Shown here: positions 16,376 to 25,164 of the stretch, one piece after another
Layout of the letters: every line of letters begins with the position of its first letter
Position numbering within the stretch: the first letter of the stretch is position 1
Source of the DNA: JAPLKB01 sp964532465
GTDB lineage: Bacteria > Desulfobacterota > Syntrophorhabdia > Syntrophorhabdales > Syntrophorhabdaceae
Direction of reading: 5' to 3'
Length of the DNA stretch: 64,000 bases
Assembly: GCA_964532465.1 (NCBI GenBank)
Contig: CAZHHX010000005.1
Span: 1 to 64,000 of the forward strand
The notes under the pieces: model-generated
The model's database searches: none
Seen by the model: only the letters and a program-made list of their open reading frames with translations
Told to the model about the DNA's origin: nothing
Made by a program: the position numbers and the translations under genes

Positions 16376-17569
16376 ATGGAGAGTATTAAAGATAAAATTG
16401 CAATTATAGGCATGGGCTGTACAAGGTTCGGGGAGCGATGGGATATGGGCGTGGAGGACTTGCTTGTTGAAGCCGCCTATGAGGCGTTTCAGGACGCAGG
16501 CATCGAACCGAAGGCGATACAGGCAGCCTGGATAGGGACGGTATTTTCCGGTATGAGCGCCATGACTCTTGCGCCTTTGGGATTGCAATATATCCCGATT
16601 ACGAGGGTGGAAAACATGTGCGCCACCGGTTCTGAAGCTTTGAGAGCTGCAAGCTATGCAATTGCAGCAGGCGTATGTGATATTGCACTGGCTATCGGTG
16701 TTGAGAAGCTCAAAGATTCGGGGCAGACGGGAGTGAAGGGCCCGGCAATCGTCGGAGATAATACCGACGGAAGCTCGGCCATCGGTTCAGGCTACAGCGC
16801 CCCGGCTTCCTTTGCCTATCTGGGAACCCGTTACTTCAGTCACTATAATATTGACCGCGATGAAGGCAAGAGACTTCTCGCTGAAATAGCGGTGAAGAAC
16901 CACTATAATGGAAGTCTGAATCCAAAGGCCCATTTTCACAACATACTTACCGTTGAACAGGTTGTAAAGGCGCCAATCATAGCCTGGCCACTGGGTCTTT
17001 TTGATTGCTGTGGTGTCAGCGACGGAGCAGCAGCAGCAATAGTGACCAGGGCTGACATGGCAAAAAATTTTCGTAGCGACCCCATCTATATTAAAGGATT
17101 GGCTATAAGCGCCGGAGCCCGTCAAGGTTCCATGAGACAGGATTATGATTATGTCCACGTCGATGAGAATGTACGTGCCGCACAGCAGGTATATGCTGAG
17201 GCAGGGATAAAAGACCCTCGAAAAGAGATCAGTTGCGCCGAGGTGCACGACTGTTTTACTGCTCATGAACTGATTGTATACGAGGATTTGGGCTTCAGCC
17301 CGAGAGGGCGGGCAAGAGAAGACATTGAGGCAGGAACCTTTACGCTGAAGGGAGAAGTCCCTATCAATACCGACGGCGGATTAAAGTGTTTTGGTCATCC
17401 CCTTGGAGCCAGTGGTCTGCGGATGATGTACGAGGTCTACCTCCAGCTTCAGGGCAAGGCCGGCCCCCGTCAGGTAAAAAATCCCCGTCTTGGCATGACT
17501 CATAACCTGGGAGGAAATGCCGGCGCAGGAATAGGTTGTTGTGTTGTTGCTGGAAACGAGAAAGGGTGA
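16376..17569 (+). CDS. Thiolase-family protein (SCP-x type)
   Basis: This 397-residue thiolase carries the acyl-accepting Cys in ENMCATGSEALR, the histidine in AEVHDCFTAHE and the GHPLGASG histidine motif near the end. These are typical of SCP2/SCP-x-like thiolases that work with DUF35 partners. It has no DUF35 domain of its own, and the upstream HMGS-like protein carries one, so a joint complex is likely (inference, by analogy to archaeal thiolase-HMGS-DUF35 and BbsA/BbsB). It probably cleaves a 3-ketoacyl-CoA. The ATG at 16376 is preferred because AGGAG lies 8 nt upstream. An in-frame ATG at 16340 lies in the repeat. Confidence 0.88.
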   Translation: MESIKDKIAIIGMGCTRFGERWDMGVEDLLVEAAYEAFQDAGIEPKAIQAAWIGTVFSGMSAMTLAPLGLQYIPITRVENMCATGSEALRAASYAIAAGVCDIALAIGVEKLKDSGQTGVKGPAIVGDNTDGSSAIGSGYSAPASFAYLGTRYFSHYNIDRDEGKRLLAEIAVKNHYNGSLNPKAHFHNILTVEQVVKAPIIAWPLGLFDCCGVSDGAAAAIVTRADMAKNFRSDPIYIKGLAISAGARQGSMRQDYDYVHVDENVRAAQQVYAEAGIKDPRKEISCAEVHDCFTAHELIVYEDLGFSPRGRAREDIEAGTFTLKGEVPINTDGGLKCFGHPLGASGLRMMYEVYLQLQGKAGPRQVKNPRLGMTHNLGGNAGAGIGCCVVAGNEKG

Positions 17570-17695
17570 TTTGGTAAGGGCATATCCTCATATCCTTGAA
17601 CATTTGGGGCTCAACATAGAAAGCTGATAAAACTTGTCGGCAGATATAACATCAACCGGTGTGGGGTTGAAGGAGAAGAAAAAGGGGGATTTAAA

Positions 17696-18355
17696 ATGGA
17701 TGATGATGTAAAAGGACCCGCGCGGCTTATTCCATTGGAGATAAATTACGAAACACTGCGACAGGACCTGGAGCATTTCAGGCTGCAAGCAATCGAACTT
17801 GGAGCATCAATGGCTGAAATTATACCTGCCGACTGGGTGAAAGTAGATGAGAGGGTAAGGCTCAAGTGCATTGTTCCAATGTGCCCTCATTACGGCAAGA
17901 GCGCATACTGTCCGCCGAATGCTCCTGATATAGATTTTGTACGCCGTGCAATCAATCGTTACAAATGGGCGATCCTCTTTGCGCTGGATGTGCTGCCTGT
18001 GTCTGAATTTTCAGAACGGGATGTTCAACGTAAGGCCGGGGTGCAATGGACAAAAAAAGACATAGAAATAACAGGTAGACTGGAGACGATAGCCTTCGGC
18101 AACGGATATTACCTTGCCATGGGTTTCTGCCAGTTCAGTTGCAACACAGCGCTCTGTATGTCTAAAAAGTGTCAGGTGATTCAGGGAAATAAATGCGCTC
18201 ACCCGCTTAAGGTCAGGCCCTCAATGGAGGGAATGGGAATAGATGTATACCGTTTGGTGAGAAAGGCAGGATGGGAGATTTATCCGATTTACAGAAGCGT
18301 TGATCCTGCAGCAGTGCCACGAGCGCTTGCTGTAGGAATTGTTTTTATTTTCTGA
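17696..18355 (+). CDS. DUF2284 cysteine-rich metal-binding protein
   Basis: The 219-residue protein fits DUF2284. Cysteines cluster in CIVPMCPHYGKSAYCPPN, GFCQFSCNTALCMSKKC and GNKCAHP, a pattern expected to bind an iron-sulphur cluster or other metal. No signal peptide or membrane segment is visible. The function of the family is unknown, though it is common in anaerobes. An AAGGGGG stretch precedes the start, and the gene lies in line with the operon, so an accessory redox or sensing role is possible. Confidence 0.82.
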   Translation: MDDDVKGPARLIPLEINYETLRQDLEHFRLQAIELGASMAEIIPADWVKVDERVRLKCIVPMCPHYGKSAYCPPNAPDIDFVRRAINRYKWAILFALDVLPVSEFSERDVQRKAGVQWTKKDIEITGRLETIAFGNGYYLAMGFCQFSCNTALCMSKKCQVIQGNKCAHPLKVRPSMEGMGIDVYRLVRKAGWEIYPIYRSVDPAAVPRALAVGIVFIF

Positions 18356-18419
18356 ATTCTTAAGCAGGAGGTGATTCTGAGCTTTACAATTTTGGGGGTA
18401 AATAAAAAGAGGAGGGATT

Positions 18420-19724
18420 ATGAAGTATTATTTGAAATTTACGATACTTGCGGGTTTGATCTGGGGCTTTATTGCTATTCAGCGAATTGTCATTGCTATT
18501 ATTATGCCTGCGATTCAGGCTGAGATGAAGTTCAGTTATACTGATGTTGGCATGATCATATCCATTACAGGACTCATCTGGGCCTTCGGCACGATTATTT
18601 GGGCAGCTATCGGTGACAAATTCGGCCGTCGCCCGGTAATTGTCGGCTGCACCATTCTTGCTTCTGTCTTTTCCTGGATGACCGGTATGGTCAATACGCT
18701 CGGCGGTATGCTGGCAATCCGGGGAATCCTGGGTTTTTTTGAAGGAGGCCCCTGGGGTCCTATCATTGCTACCGTGGGGGAAGAGTCGCCCGAGGAGAAG
18801 AGGGGTTTGCTGGTAAGCCTCATCCCCGGCAGTTTTTTTCTTATCGGCGTATTTTTGGGACCAATTCTTGCGGTCTGGCTCCTTACCAAGTTCGGTTCCT
18901 GGCGGCCTGTGTTTTATATTATATCTATACCTGGCGCAATCCTCGCTATAATTGCCGCATTCATCATGCATGAGCCGGCATCTGTTGCAGCAGGGATCAA
19001 GGCGCGAAAAGAAGGCAAGGAAAGGGTTGTTATGCAGCACGGGCATAAGGTAAAAATCACCGATGTGCTCAAATACAAGAATGTAATCATTTCGACTATC
19101 AACAGTATACCGGTCATGGCCTGGCTCTGGATTTACAGTGGCTTCTCCGCATTATTTCTTGCCAGAGTTCACAATATGAGCATGGAAGGCATCGGTCTTG
19201 CTATGGGCGCTTCCGGTATCGGTGGATTCCTCGGGATGATAATCATGGGACGGTTGTCGGACGGAATAGGACGTAAGCCCGCCATTATCATAAGCGGCCT
19301 GCTATGCTGTCTCGCAGGTCTCGGGATTATCGCTATGCCCGTGGGCACTACTCTCAGCGCTTTTGCCATCCTCTTTTTCTTCTGGGGCATGTTCGGTGGG
19401 GCGTTCTTTCCTCTGTATGTGGGCACCCTGGCCCCCGAAGCTGTACCGCCTGAATTTGCCGGAACAGCCGTGGGTGTTCCTACGGCAGTAGGGGAGATTA
19501 TCGGTGCAGCCATCATGCCGACTATTGCAGGTGCTCTTGCCGATAAGTTCAGTCTCTATGCGCCTATGTGGATGGCTGCAATAGCAGGACTACTGATTAT
19601 GGTAATCTCGACGGCCTACGTAGAGACAGCACCAAGGAAGGTTGCAAAGATGGCGAAAAAACCGACACGCGATGACCACCTGCTCCCGCCGTTCAGGGGT
19701 AAACAGCCGATCGTCAATTCTTAA
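18420..19724 (+). CDS. MFS transporter (metabolite:H+ symporter type)
   Basis: The 434-residue inner-membrane protein has about 12 hydrophobic segments. The MFS signature between TM2 and TM3 is DKFGRRPVI, and the repeat-two copy is GRLSDGIGRKPAI. It resembles carboxylate or aromatic-acid symporters such as the NanT/AAHS-like groups, but the substrate cannot be fixed. Its place in the operon suggests uptake of the pathway substrate. GAGGAGGG precedes the ATG. Confidence 0.9.
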   Translation: MKYYLKFTILAGLIWGFIAIQRIVIAIIMPAIQAEMKFSYTDVGMIISITGLIWAFGTIIWAAIGDKFGRRPVIVGCTILASVFSWMTGMVNTLGGMLAIRGILGFFEGGPWGPIIATVGEESPEEKRGLLVSLIPGSFFLIGVFLGPILAVWLLTKFGSWRPVFYIISIPGAILAIIAAFIMHEPASVAAGIKARKEGKERVVMQHGHKVKITDVLKYKNVIISTINSIPVMAWLWIYSGFSALFLARVHNMSMEGIGLAMGASGIGGFLGMIIMGRLSDGIGRKPAIIISGLLCCLAGLGIIAMPVGTTLSAFAILFFFWGMFGGAFFPLYVGTLAPEAVPPEFAGTAVGVPTAVGEIIGAAIMPTIAGALADKFSLYAPMWMAAIAGLLIMVISTAYVETAPRKVAKMAKKPTRDDHLLPPFRGKQPIVNS

Positions 19725-19797
19725 TCCTGAAGTCATTTTTACATGCATCAGGGTGACAGGCGCAAGCTACGGTAATAGATACCAAACCCCCCAAACT

Positions 19798-19847
19798 GAG
19801 GCCAGGATAGTCCGAGAGGATGTTCCTGGCCTCACACCATTTTTATT
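19798..19847 (+). terminator. Hairpin with T-run after the MFS gene
   Basis: Perfect 10-bp arms GAGGCCAGGA (19798-19807) and its complement (19824-19833) flank a 16-nt loop. ACACCA and TTTTT follow. It looks like a rho-independent terminator or attenuator that would lower expression of the last genes of the operon relative to the first ones. Confidence 0.6.
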
Positions 19848-19862
19848 AAACAGGAGGAACTC

Positions 19863-20477
19863 ATGGACTTTTCCAACCTGACGCGGAAAGTTGCACCGGA
19901 ACAGACCGCGCTTTTTATAGTGGATATGCAGAAGGATTATTGCTGTGAAGGTGGGATTTTCCATAGAACAGGCTTTGATGTAGAAATTGCCAAAGCGCTT
20001 GCGATTCGGCTCAACCTGTTTCTAAATCAGGCAAGGAAAGCGCTTAAACACATCGTTCATTTAAAGATGACAAAAATTGCATCTCTAAGCTCGCCGGCAG
20101 CTCTCGAACATTATCAGCGTCAGGGCATCGAAAGACACTACGATCCTTCATACTCGGATTTTTATGAAGTTTTGCCGATTGAAGGAGAATTGGTAATACC
20201 CAAATACAGGCATTCCGGTTTTATTTCAACATACATGGAGCAATTTCTGAGGATTGGCAATGTAAAAACGTTGATCTTGACAGGATTGGCTACAAATGTT
20301 TGTATAGAATCTACAGCGCGGGATGGATTCGCACGTGATTACCATATAGTTGTTCCCGAAGACTTGACTGAGGGCACCAGTCCGGAGGCCAAAAAATGGT
20401 CGCTTATCAATATAGATTCTTTTTTCGGTGAAATTGTAAAGTCAAGCGACCTCCTCCACTGTTGGGGTATTATCTGA
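19863..20477 (+). CDS. Isochorismatase-family cysteine hydrolase
   Basis: The 204-residue protein has the complete family catalytic triad: Asp21 (FIVDMQKD), Lys114 (IPKYRHSGF) and Cys147 (TNVCIESTARDGF). Family members hydrolyse amides such as nicotinamide, ureidoacrylate or N-carbamoyl compounds, or vinyl ethers (isochorismate). Context does not decide between these. AGGAGGAA lies close to the ATG. It comes after the hairpin at 19798, so it may be expressed less than the upstream genes. Confidence 0.9.
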   Translation: MDFSNLTRKVAPEQTALFIVDMQKDYCCEGGIFHRTGFDVEIAKALAIRLNLFLNQARKALKHIVHLKMTKIASLSSPAALEHYQRQGIERHYDPSYSDFYEVLPIEGELVIPKYRHSGFISTYMEQFLRIGNVKTLILTGLATNVCIESTARDGFARDYHIVVPEDLTEGTSPEAKKWSLINIDSFFGEIVKSSDLLHCWGII

Positions 20478-20601
20478 ACTGAAAAAGAAGATGGGGCCCA
20501 TGGACACGGATGGTGTGCCCTGCTTCCCTGGAAGAAGCTGCCCCCGCAGCTCCTCTGGTGGACAACAAAATAGAAGGAAATTAAATGCCGGAGGGGGTCT
20601 T

Positions 20602-21699
20602 ATGAAAAAAACAACATGGGATGTTATTGTTGCGGGTAGCGGCCCTGGGGGTTGTATAGCGGCAAAAATATGCGCCGATGCCGGATTGAAAACGCTTGTC
20701 GTGGAAAAAAAACGACTTCCACGGGATAAAGTGTGTTCAGGGATGGTGATGGGGTACTGGGCAAACGATTTGGTGAGGGAACACTTCGGAGATATACCGA
20801 AAGATGTTCTCATCGAACAGGGCCACTATAACGGCATTACCCTTCATGTGGGAGCGGAAGCCTCAGTGGATATACCGACATTTATACCTGTAGGGTGGAG
20901 GAAGAACCTCGATTACTGGATGTGCAAAAAGGCTGTGGAAGCCGGGGCGCAGGTAAAGGACAACGCCCGGGTGTGCGATATCGCACAACTTGACAGGGGT
21001 TATGAGGTGGCGCTCAGGAAAGAAAACAAAGAAACAGAGATAATAAATGCCAGGTTCCTTATCGGCGCCGACGGGGCATTTTCCGCGGTGAGGAAATTTG
21101 TGAGCCCTGATCTGAAAGTACGTTACCGGCCTGCATACCGGGAATGCTATGAAGAGGACCTGTCGATTGAGAAAGACCGTTTTCATTGGTTTTTCCCTTC
21201 CATCGCTTCTTCGCCGCGATTCGACATAAATTACAAAGAGCGCTTTCTTCTCATCGAAGGGGGCAACATACGGCAAATTAGAGACAAAATGCTACAGATA
21301 CTTGGGGACTATGGGTTCTCTCCTGATGCAAAACCTCTCTGGCGGGATGGATGTGTTATCCCTGTACTGCATGGCGATTTATTGAATGGTATTTTTGTAC
21401 CTGCAAAAGATAATGCTCTGTTGGTCGGGGATGCAGCGGGTATGTTTTTTCCCTTTACCCACGAAGGGATCGGAGCTGCTTTAAAAAGCGGTTTGCTGGC
21501 AGCAGAATCAGTTACAGAAGCCATCGCCGGAAACAATACAGCCGGTGAGTGTTATCTGAGAAGAATTCAAGGGGTAAAGTTGTTCTTGAAGGAGCTATGG
21601 TTATTACAACAGGAAATGAACGACATCGCGAAAAAGGGTGCTAACGCACTGGTCGAGGCTATGGGAAAATTTATTGAAAGGACTGTTCGAGAGACATAA
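20602..21699 (+). CDS. FAD-dependent oxidoreductase, geranylgeranyl-reductase family
   Basis: The N-terminal FAD-binding motif is VAGSGPGGCIAAK, followed by EKKRLPRDKVCSG, the mid-protein GADGAFSAVRK and the FAD-contacting GDAAGMFFPFTHEGIGAA. The family includes prenyl and other alkene reductases and halogenase-like monooxygenases. In an anaerobe a reductase role is more likely. The start at 20602 (366 residues) is chosen because GGAGGGGG lies 7 nt upstream and the Rossmann motif begins right after. An upstream in-frame ATG at 20491 would add a low-complexity extension without family support. Confidence 0.85.
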   Translation: MKKTTWDVIVAGSGPGGCIAAKICADAGLKTLVVEKKRLPRDKVCSGMVMGYWANDLVREHFGDIPKDVLIEQGHYNGITLHVGAEASVDIPTFIPVGWRKNLDYWMCKKAVEAGAQVKDNARVCDIAQLDRGYEVALRKENKETEIINARFLIGADGAFSAVRKFVSPDLKVRYRPAYRECYEEDLSIEKDRFHWFFPSIASSPRFDINYKERFLLIEGGNIRQIRDKMLQILGDYGFSPDAKPLWRDGCVIPVLHGDLLNGIFVPAKDNALLVGDAAGMFFPFTHEGIGAALKSGLLAAESVTEAIAGNNTAGECYLRRIQGVKLFLKELWLLQQEMNDIAKKGANALVEAMGKFIERTVRET

Positions 21700-21748
21700 T
21701 GTCAGGTCTGACGCTGTCCGAGAGATAATTTCAGTAAGGAGGGGTCAA

Positions 21749-21811
21749 GTGAGCGTACTTGAAGGAAAAACTGTCATTATCACAGATGCCGGCAAAGGCG
21801 CTATTCAATGA
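21749..21811 (+). pseudogene. Remnant of a short-chain dehydrogenase start
   Basis: A strong AAGGAGGGG precedes a GTG that opens 20 codons reading VSVLEGKTVIITDAGKGAIQ and then TGA. This matches the beginning of classic SDR enzymes (LxGKxxIITGAGxGIG), with the second Gly of the motif already changed. The body of the gene is missing and the convergent PrmA-like gene begins 14 nt later. It is best read as the 5' scar of a deleted last gene of the operon. Confidence 0.65.
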
Positions 21812-21824
21812 AGAAGAAGTCTTA

Positions 21825-22658
21825 TTAAGTGTTATTTTTAAAAATGAACCCGCACCACGCGTTTTTCTTTTCAGTTTGCATAAGTAAAAATGGATGAAAA
21901 AGAGGGATAAGTTTCTTTCCTTCCTTTCCCAATATCCCTGAAATAATGATACACCCGCCTTTTTTTACAAATCCTTTTATTTCTTCTGAGTAACGGGTGA
22001 ATGTTCTTATATCGAGGTTTGCCAATACCACGTCATACTTTCCGGAGATATTTTGAAGGCTTGAACATATAAGTGATATTCTATTGGTATTATTGAGGGA
22101 GATGTTTTTTCTTGCAGAAAAAACTGTATCATAATCGTTATCAATGGCAATTATTTTTTTTGCATCGAGAAGAACAGCATAAAGAGAAAGTATCGCTGAA
22201 CCGCACCCAAGGTCGAGGATATTTTTACCATTCATTGCTATAGATTTCATGAGTTTAATCATGATTTTTGTTGATTCGTGCCTGCCTGTTCCAAAAGCCA
22301 TTCCAGGATCAATGGTAATTGATTTTGTATTTATTTTTTGTTTGTTCCATGGAGCGAGAATGGTTGTTTCATCAATCTTAATTGGCCTAAAGTATTTTCT
22401 TGTAAGACCGGCATAGTCCTGTTCTTCTTCTTTTTGAATTTCTGTTTTTTTTATATTAATTTTCAGCTTTTCAAGATATTCAAGATATATTTCTATGTTT
22501 TTCGGATATGATTTTATAATAACATCATTGCCTTTTTCTTCGATCCAGACTCCTGAGTTTGATAAAAGATTATAGATACCATCAGGCAGCAACTCTTCAG
22601 TCCCTTTTTCCACCAAAATATCTACGCGTGTTTTATATGTTTTTTCTCTTGATTTCAA
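21825..22658 (-). CDS. PrmA-like (ribosomal protein L11 type) methyltransferase
   Basis: The 277-residue protein has the PrmA layout: a small N-terminal domain, then a class I SAM domain with DPGMAFGTGRHEST (PrmA signature), ILDLGCGSAILSLYAV (SAM motif I) and VVLANLDIRTF. PrmA trimethylates ribosomal protein L11. The N-terminal part is divergent and lysine-rich, so another target is possible. The gene is clearly AT-richer than its neighbours on both sides and probably shares a transcript with the regulator 70 nt upstream. Confidence 0.8.
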   Translation of the reverse strand: MKSREKTYKTRVDILVEKGTEELLPDGIYNLLSNSGVWIEEKGNDVIIKSYPKNIEIYLEYLEKLKINIKKTEIQKEEEQDYAGLTRKYFRPIKIDETTILAPWNKQKINTKSITIDPGMAFGTGRHESTKIMIKLMKSIAMNGKNILDLGCGSAILSLYAVLLDAKKIIAIDNDYDTVFSARKNISLNNTNRISLICSSLQNISGKYDVVLANLDIRTFTRYSEEIKGFVKKGGCIIISGILGKEGKKLIPLFHPFLLMQTEKKNAWCGFIFKNNT

Positions 22659-22728
22659 AGATATTTTTCATCCGGTTAAAGCAAAAAAACCTGTAGAATT
22701 TTTATTGATTATTTCTTCATACATTTGT

Positions 22729-23589
22729 TTAAAGAATGCTACCCATTCCAGATGCATCATAGCCGGTAAAATCTTTAATATGGGTTAACAGGACAGGCTG
22801 TTCAAAGAATGCAAGAAAACTCTTCACGTAAGTGCTATGGAAGTGCTCCTTTGGTATAACAATATCAAACCTTTCCTTAAAGATAGGGACAAAGTTTATT
22901 CCAAGCATATGAGCTAAATGTATAACACCAAAAGTAACGTCTGCATTACCCTTAACAATATTCAAACCTGCCTGCAGGTGTGATTCTACTTCGTTATTAT
23001 ATCCCTTGATATCAGACGGGTCTATTTTCTTTTCCCTGAGCAGGAAGTCGAAAAGAAGCCTTGTCCCTGAGCCCTGATTTCTATTGATAAATGTTGCTCC
23101 TTTAGCGGCAATATCTTCAATGGATGTTATCAGTTTCGAGTTGTTTTTCTGGAGATAAAGACCCTGTTCTCTGAAGAACATTTGGATTACAATATAATCG
23201 TCACCTGAAAGATATCTTTCTATGTACGAGGTGTTGTATTCCTTCTTTTCTATGTCCAGAATATGGACGCAGGACATAGTCGCTGCGCCTTTCTTTAATG
23301 CTTTCAGTCCGTTTATGCTCCCGACTGGAGCATAATATATTGTGGAACTGTTTTTACTGTTATAAACATCAATGATCCTGCGTAAAAGAATGTCATCACT
23401 TCCTGCTATAAAAATATTTTCTTCCCTTGCAGTACTTTCTAATATCCATTTGTCGATTGTCTCTTTTGTGAATGCTATTTTGCCGCCAATTTTGATATGT
23501 GGCAACTTTGATTCCTGAACGAGCTTATAAATCTTTTTCTCGTTTATTTTTAAATATTTTGAAAGGTCTCTAGCGGATATTATCTCCAT
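22729..23589 (-). CDS. One-component regulator: excisionase-type HTH plus periplasmic-binding-like domain
   Basis: Residues 1-53 form an HTH_17/excisionase-type DNA-binding domain (SARDLSKYLKINEKKIYKLV, then LPHIKIGGKIAFTKETID). From about 58 onwards it has a PBP-like domain (NRNQGSGTRLLFDFLL, ADVTFGVIHLAHMLG) as in regulators that sense molybdate or tungstate. It is cytoplasmic, with no signal peptide. It may regulate the PrmA-like gene or a metal-dependent function elsewhere. Ligand assignment is by family only. AT-rich like its partner. Confidence 0.83.
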   Translation of the reverse strand: MEIISARDLSKYLKINEKKIYKLVQESKLPHIKIGGKIAFTKETIDKWILESTAREENIFIAGSDDILLRRIIDVYNSKNSSTIYYAPVGSINGLKALKKGAATMSCVHILDIEKKEYNTSYIERYLSGDDYIVIQMFFREQGLYLQKNNSKLITSIEDIAAKGATFINRNQGSGTRLLFDFLLREKKIDPSDIKGYNNEVESHLQAGLNIVKGNADVTFGVIHLAHMLGINFVPIFKERFDIVIPKEHFHSTYVKSFLAFFEQPVLLTHIKDFTGYDASGMGSIL

Positions 23590-23844
23590 TTGTTCATTAT
23601 AACTAAAAGAAAGGATATTATCAAACTTAAAATATTAAGTTTAAGTAAAACTGATCATAAAAAGAAAATGTTATATTGTTTAGTTTTATACAGAATCACC
23701 GAGAAGGCGAACACAATCAATGCGAGTACAGTAAAGACGAGTTATACGTTTTTTATGAAAAACAAAATTCATTTAACGTTAAAAGATATTCAAGAACGAT
23801 ATTTATTGAATAGTATGTAAGTATATGATAACGATATCCTGTTC
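23590..23844. other. Divergent AT-rich intergenic region
   Basis: This 255-bp gap separates the minus-strand regulator from the first glycosyltransferase. It contains an open 76-codon frame (23590-23820) without a ribosome site or protein-like pattern. It presumably holds promoters for both directions, but I could not pick a convincing one. Confidence 0.4.
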
Positions 23845-24951
23845 ATGAAAATAGTTTATGCAATAAGACATGTAGGCCTGACAGGCGGGGTCAAGGTATT
23901 CTTTCAGCATGTAGAGCTCCTGAGAAATATGGGCCACACTGTCTATCTTATTACACGTTTTATTGATGAACAATGGGGGTTCAGGATTGTGCCGGCGGTA
24001 GTGCATTCATTTGACGAGAAGAATGTGCCGGAAGCTGATGCTATTGTTGTTACAACGCCGAAGGACGTGAAAGATCTTTGGAAAGTAGCACAAAAGAGAA
24101 GAATACCCCTCTTTCATTTCATGCAGGGGTTTGAGCCTGACTATGTCCTGGAAAGGATCAGGGGAAATGTTGTACCGGAGCGTTTCCGCTCAAAGGGTTT
24201 TCTGAATAGACTGAACTACCTGAGAAAAAAACATGGATGGAAAATAAAACTTGAAAGATTGGATGAACTATATCGTCTTCCTACAGTGAAGATAGCTATT
24301 TCACCGCATCTTGTTTCAGGTGTTGAAAAGAGATACAATATGCCATGCAACCTCCTGCCGAACGGTATTGATCAGAAGGTATTTTATCCGAAAGCACCTG
24401 AGCTTGATTATTCCAGCACTCTTCATGTGCTTTCCGTTGGAAATTTTAATATAGAATACAAAGCAATACCGGATATTCTCAAGGCGGTGAAAATTTTAAA
24501 AGAAATTGGTAAAGATGTTTTTCTAACCAGAGTTTCTCCGGCAGATATCCCTGAAGAAGAGAAAAATTATGGAATTGTTGACCGCTTTTTTGTAAGAATA
24601 TCGGAAAAGGAGATGGCAGATCTCTACCGAAAAAGCCACATACTTGTTTCAGCATCAACTGAAATAGAAGGTTTTGGACTGCCTCCTGTAGAGGCAATGT
24701 GTACAGGAACGCCAATAATCCTGACAAAAGTTTCACCATTTCTTGCATTTGATGAAGTGCATGACTATGCATATTTTGTTAATATGCATAAACCTGATGA
24801 AATTGCACGGGCTGTAGTTGATATAGCTGGAGATGAAAACCTGCGGAGTTCTCTCATTAAGCGTGGACTTGAGGTTTCGGGTAAATATGCCATAGAGCAT
24901 ATTGGAAAGATGCTGGAAACTATTTTGAGAAAACATATTGTAAAGGATTAG
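23845..24951 (+). CDS. Glycosyltransferase family 4
   Basis: This is a GT-B glycosyltransferase of 368 residues. The N-terminal acceptor half starts with IRHVGLTGGVKVFFQHVELL, and the C-terminal donor half ends in the GT4 pattern EGFGLPPVEAMCTGTPII. It would transfer a sugar from a nucleotide donor at the cytoplasmic face of the membrane. It lies before the main EPS run and is separated from it by 240 nt with its own promoter-like sequence, so it may be an independent unit. No strong ribosome site precedes the ATG. Confidence 0.88.
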   Translation: MKIVYAIRHVGLTGGVKVFFQHVELLRNMGHTVYLITRFIDEQWGFRIVPAVVHSFDEKNVPEADAIVVTTPKDVKDLWKVAQKRRIPLFHFMQGFEPDYVLERIRGNVVPERFRSKGFLNRLNYLRKKHGWKIKLERLDELYRLPTVKIAISPHLVSGVEKRYNMPCNLLPNGIDQKVFYPKAPELDYSSTLHVLSVGNFNIEYKAIPDILKAVKILKEIGKDVFLTRVSPADIPEEEKNYGIVDRFFVRISEKEMADLYRKSHILVSASTEIEGFGLPPVEAMCTGTPIILTKVSPFLAFDEVHDYAYFVNMHKPDEIARAVVDIAGDENLRSSLIKRGLEVSGKYAIEHIGKMLETILRKHIVKD

Positions 24952-24967
24952 CATATATTAGGAAGTT

Positions 24968-24990
24968 AAGATTGTTGAATCTTTTAATTT
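24968..24990 (+). terminator. Weak hairpin after the first glycosyltransferase
   Basis: A 6-bp stem AAGATT/AATCTT with a 4-nt loop (24968-24983) is followed by a T-rich stretch. The stem is short and A/T-rich, so only weak support for termination. Confidence 0.3.
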
Positions 24991-25073
24991 CTTTCCTTAT
25001 GGAAATAAATTAAGTTTGATTTATTAGGTTTAAAAGGAACAATATATACAAAAAAGTAAGTGATTGAAATATC

Positions 25074-25102
25074 TTGACATGTAAATAGTTTGCTGTCATT
25101 AT
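25074..25102 (+). promoter_or_regulatory. Candidate promoter of the polysaccharide operon
   Basis: A perfect TTGACA (25074-25079) is followed after 17 bp by CATTAT (25097-25102). The predicted start near 25109 leaves about 55 nt before the ops element. The leader holds an inverted GTTGAA (25117-25122)/TTCAAC (25143-25148) that could serve as an operator. Confidence 0.5.
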
Positions 25103-25164
25103 TATTTTGTTCAGTGGTTGAACATATCAAAAATTATCTGTTTTCAACGGTTAAATCCTTCAAT

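Noticed and set aside
23590..23820. 76-codon open frame on the + strand.
   Set aside because: No ribosome site, AT-rich divergent intergenic region and no protein-like pattern.
23994..24004. Second ops-like GGCGGTAG inside the first glycosyltransferase gene.
   Set aside because: It lies within coding sequence, lacks the T at position 11, and an 8-base match is expected about twice by chance in a window of this size.
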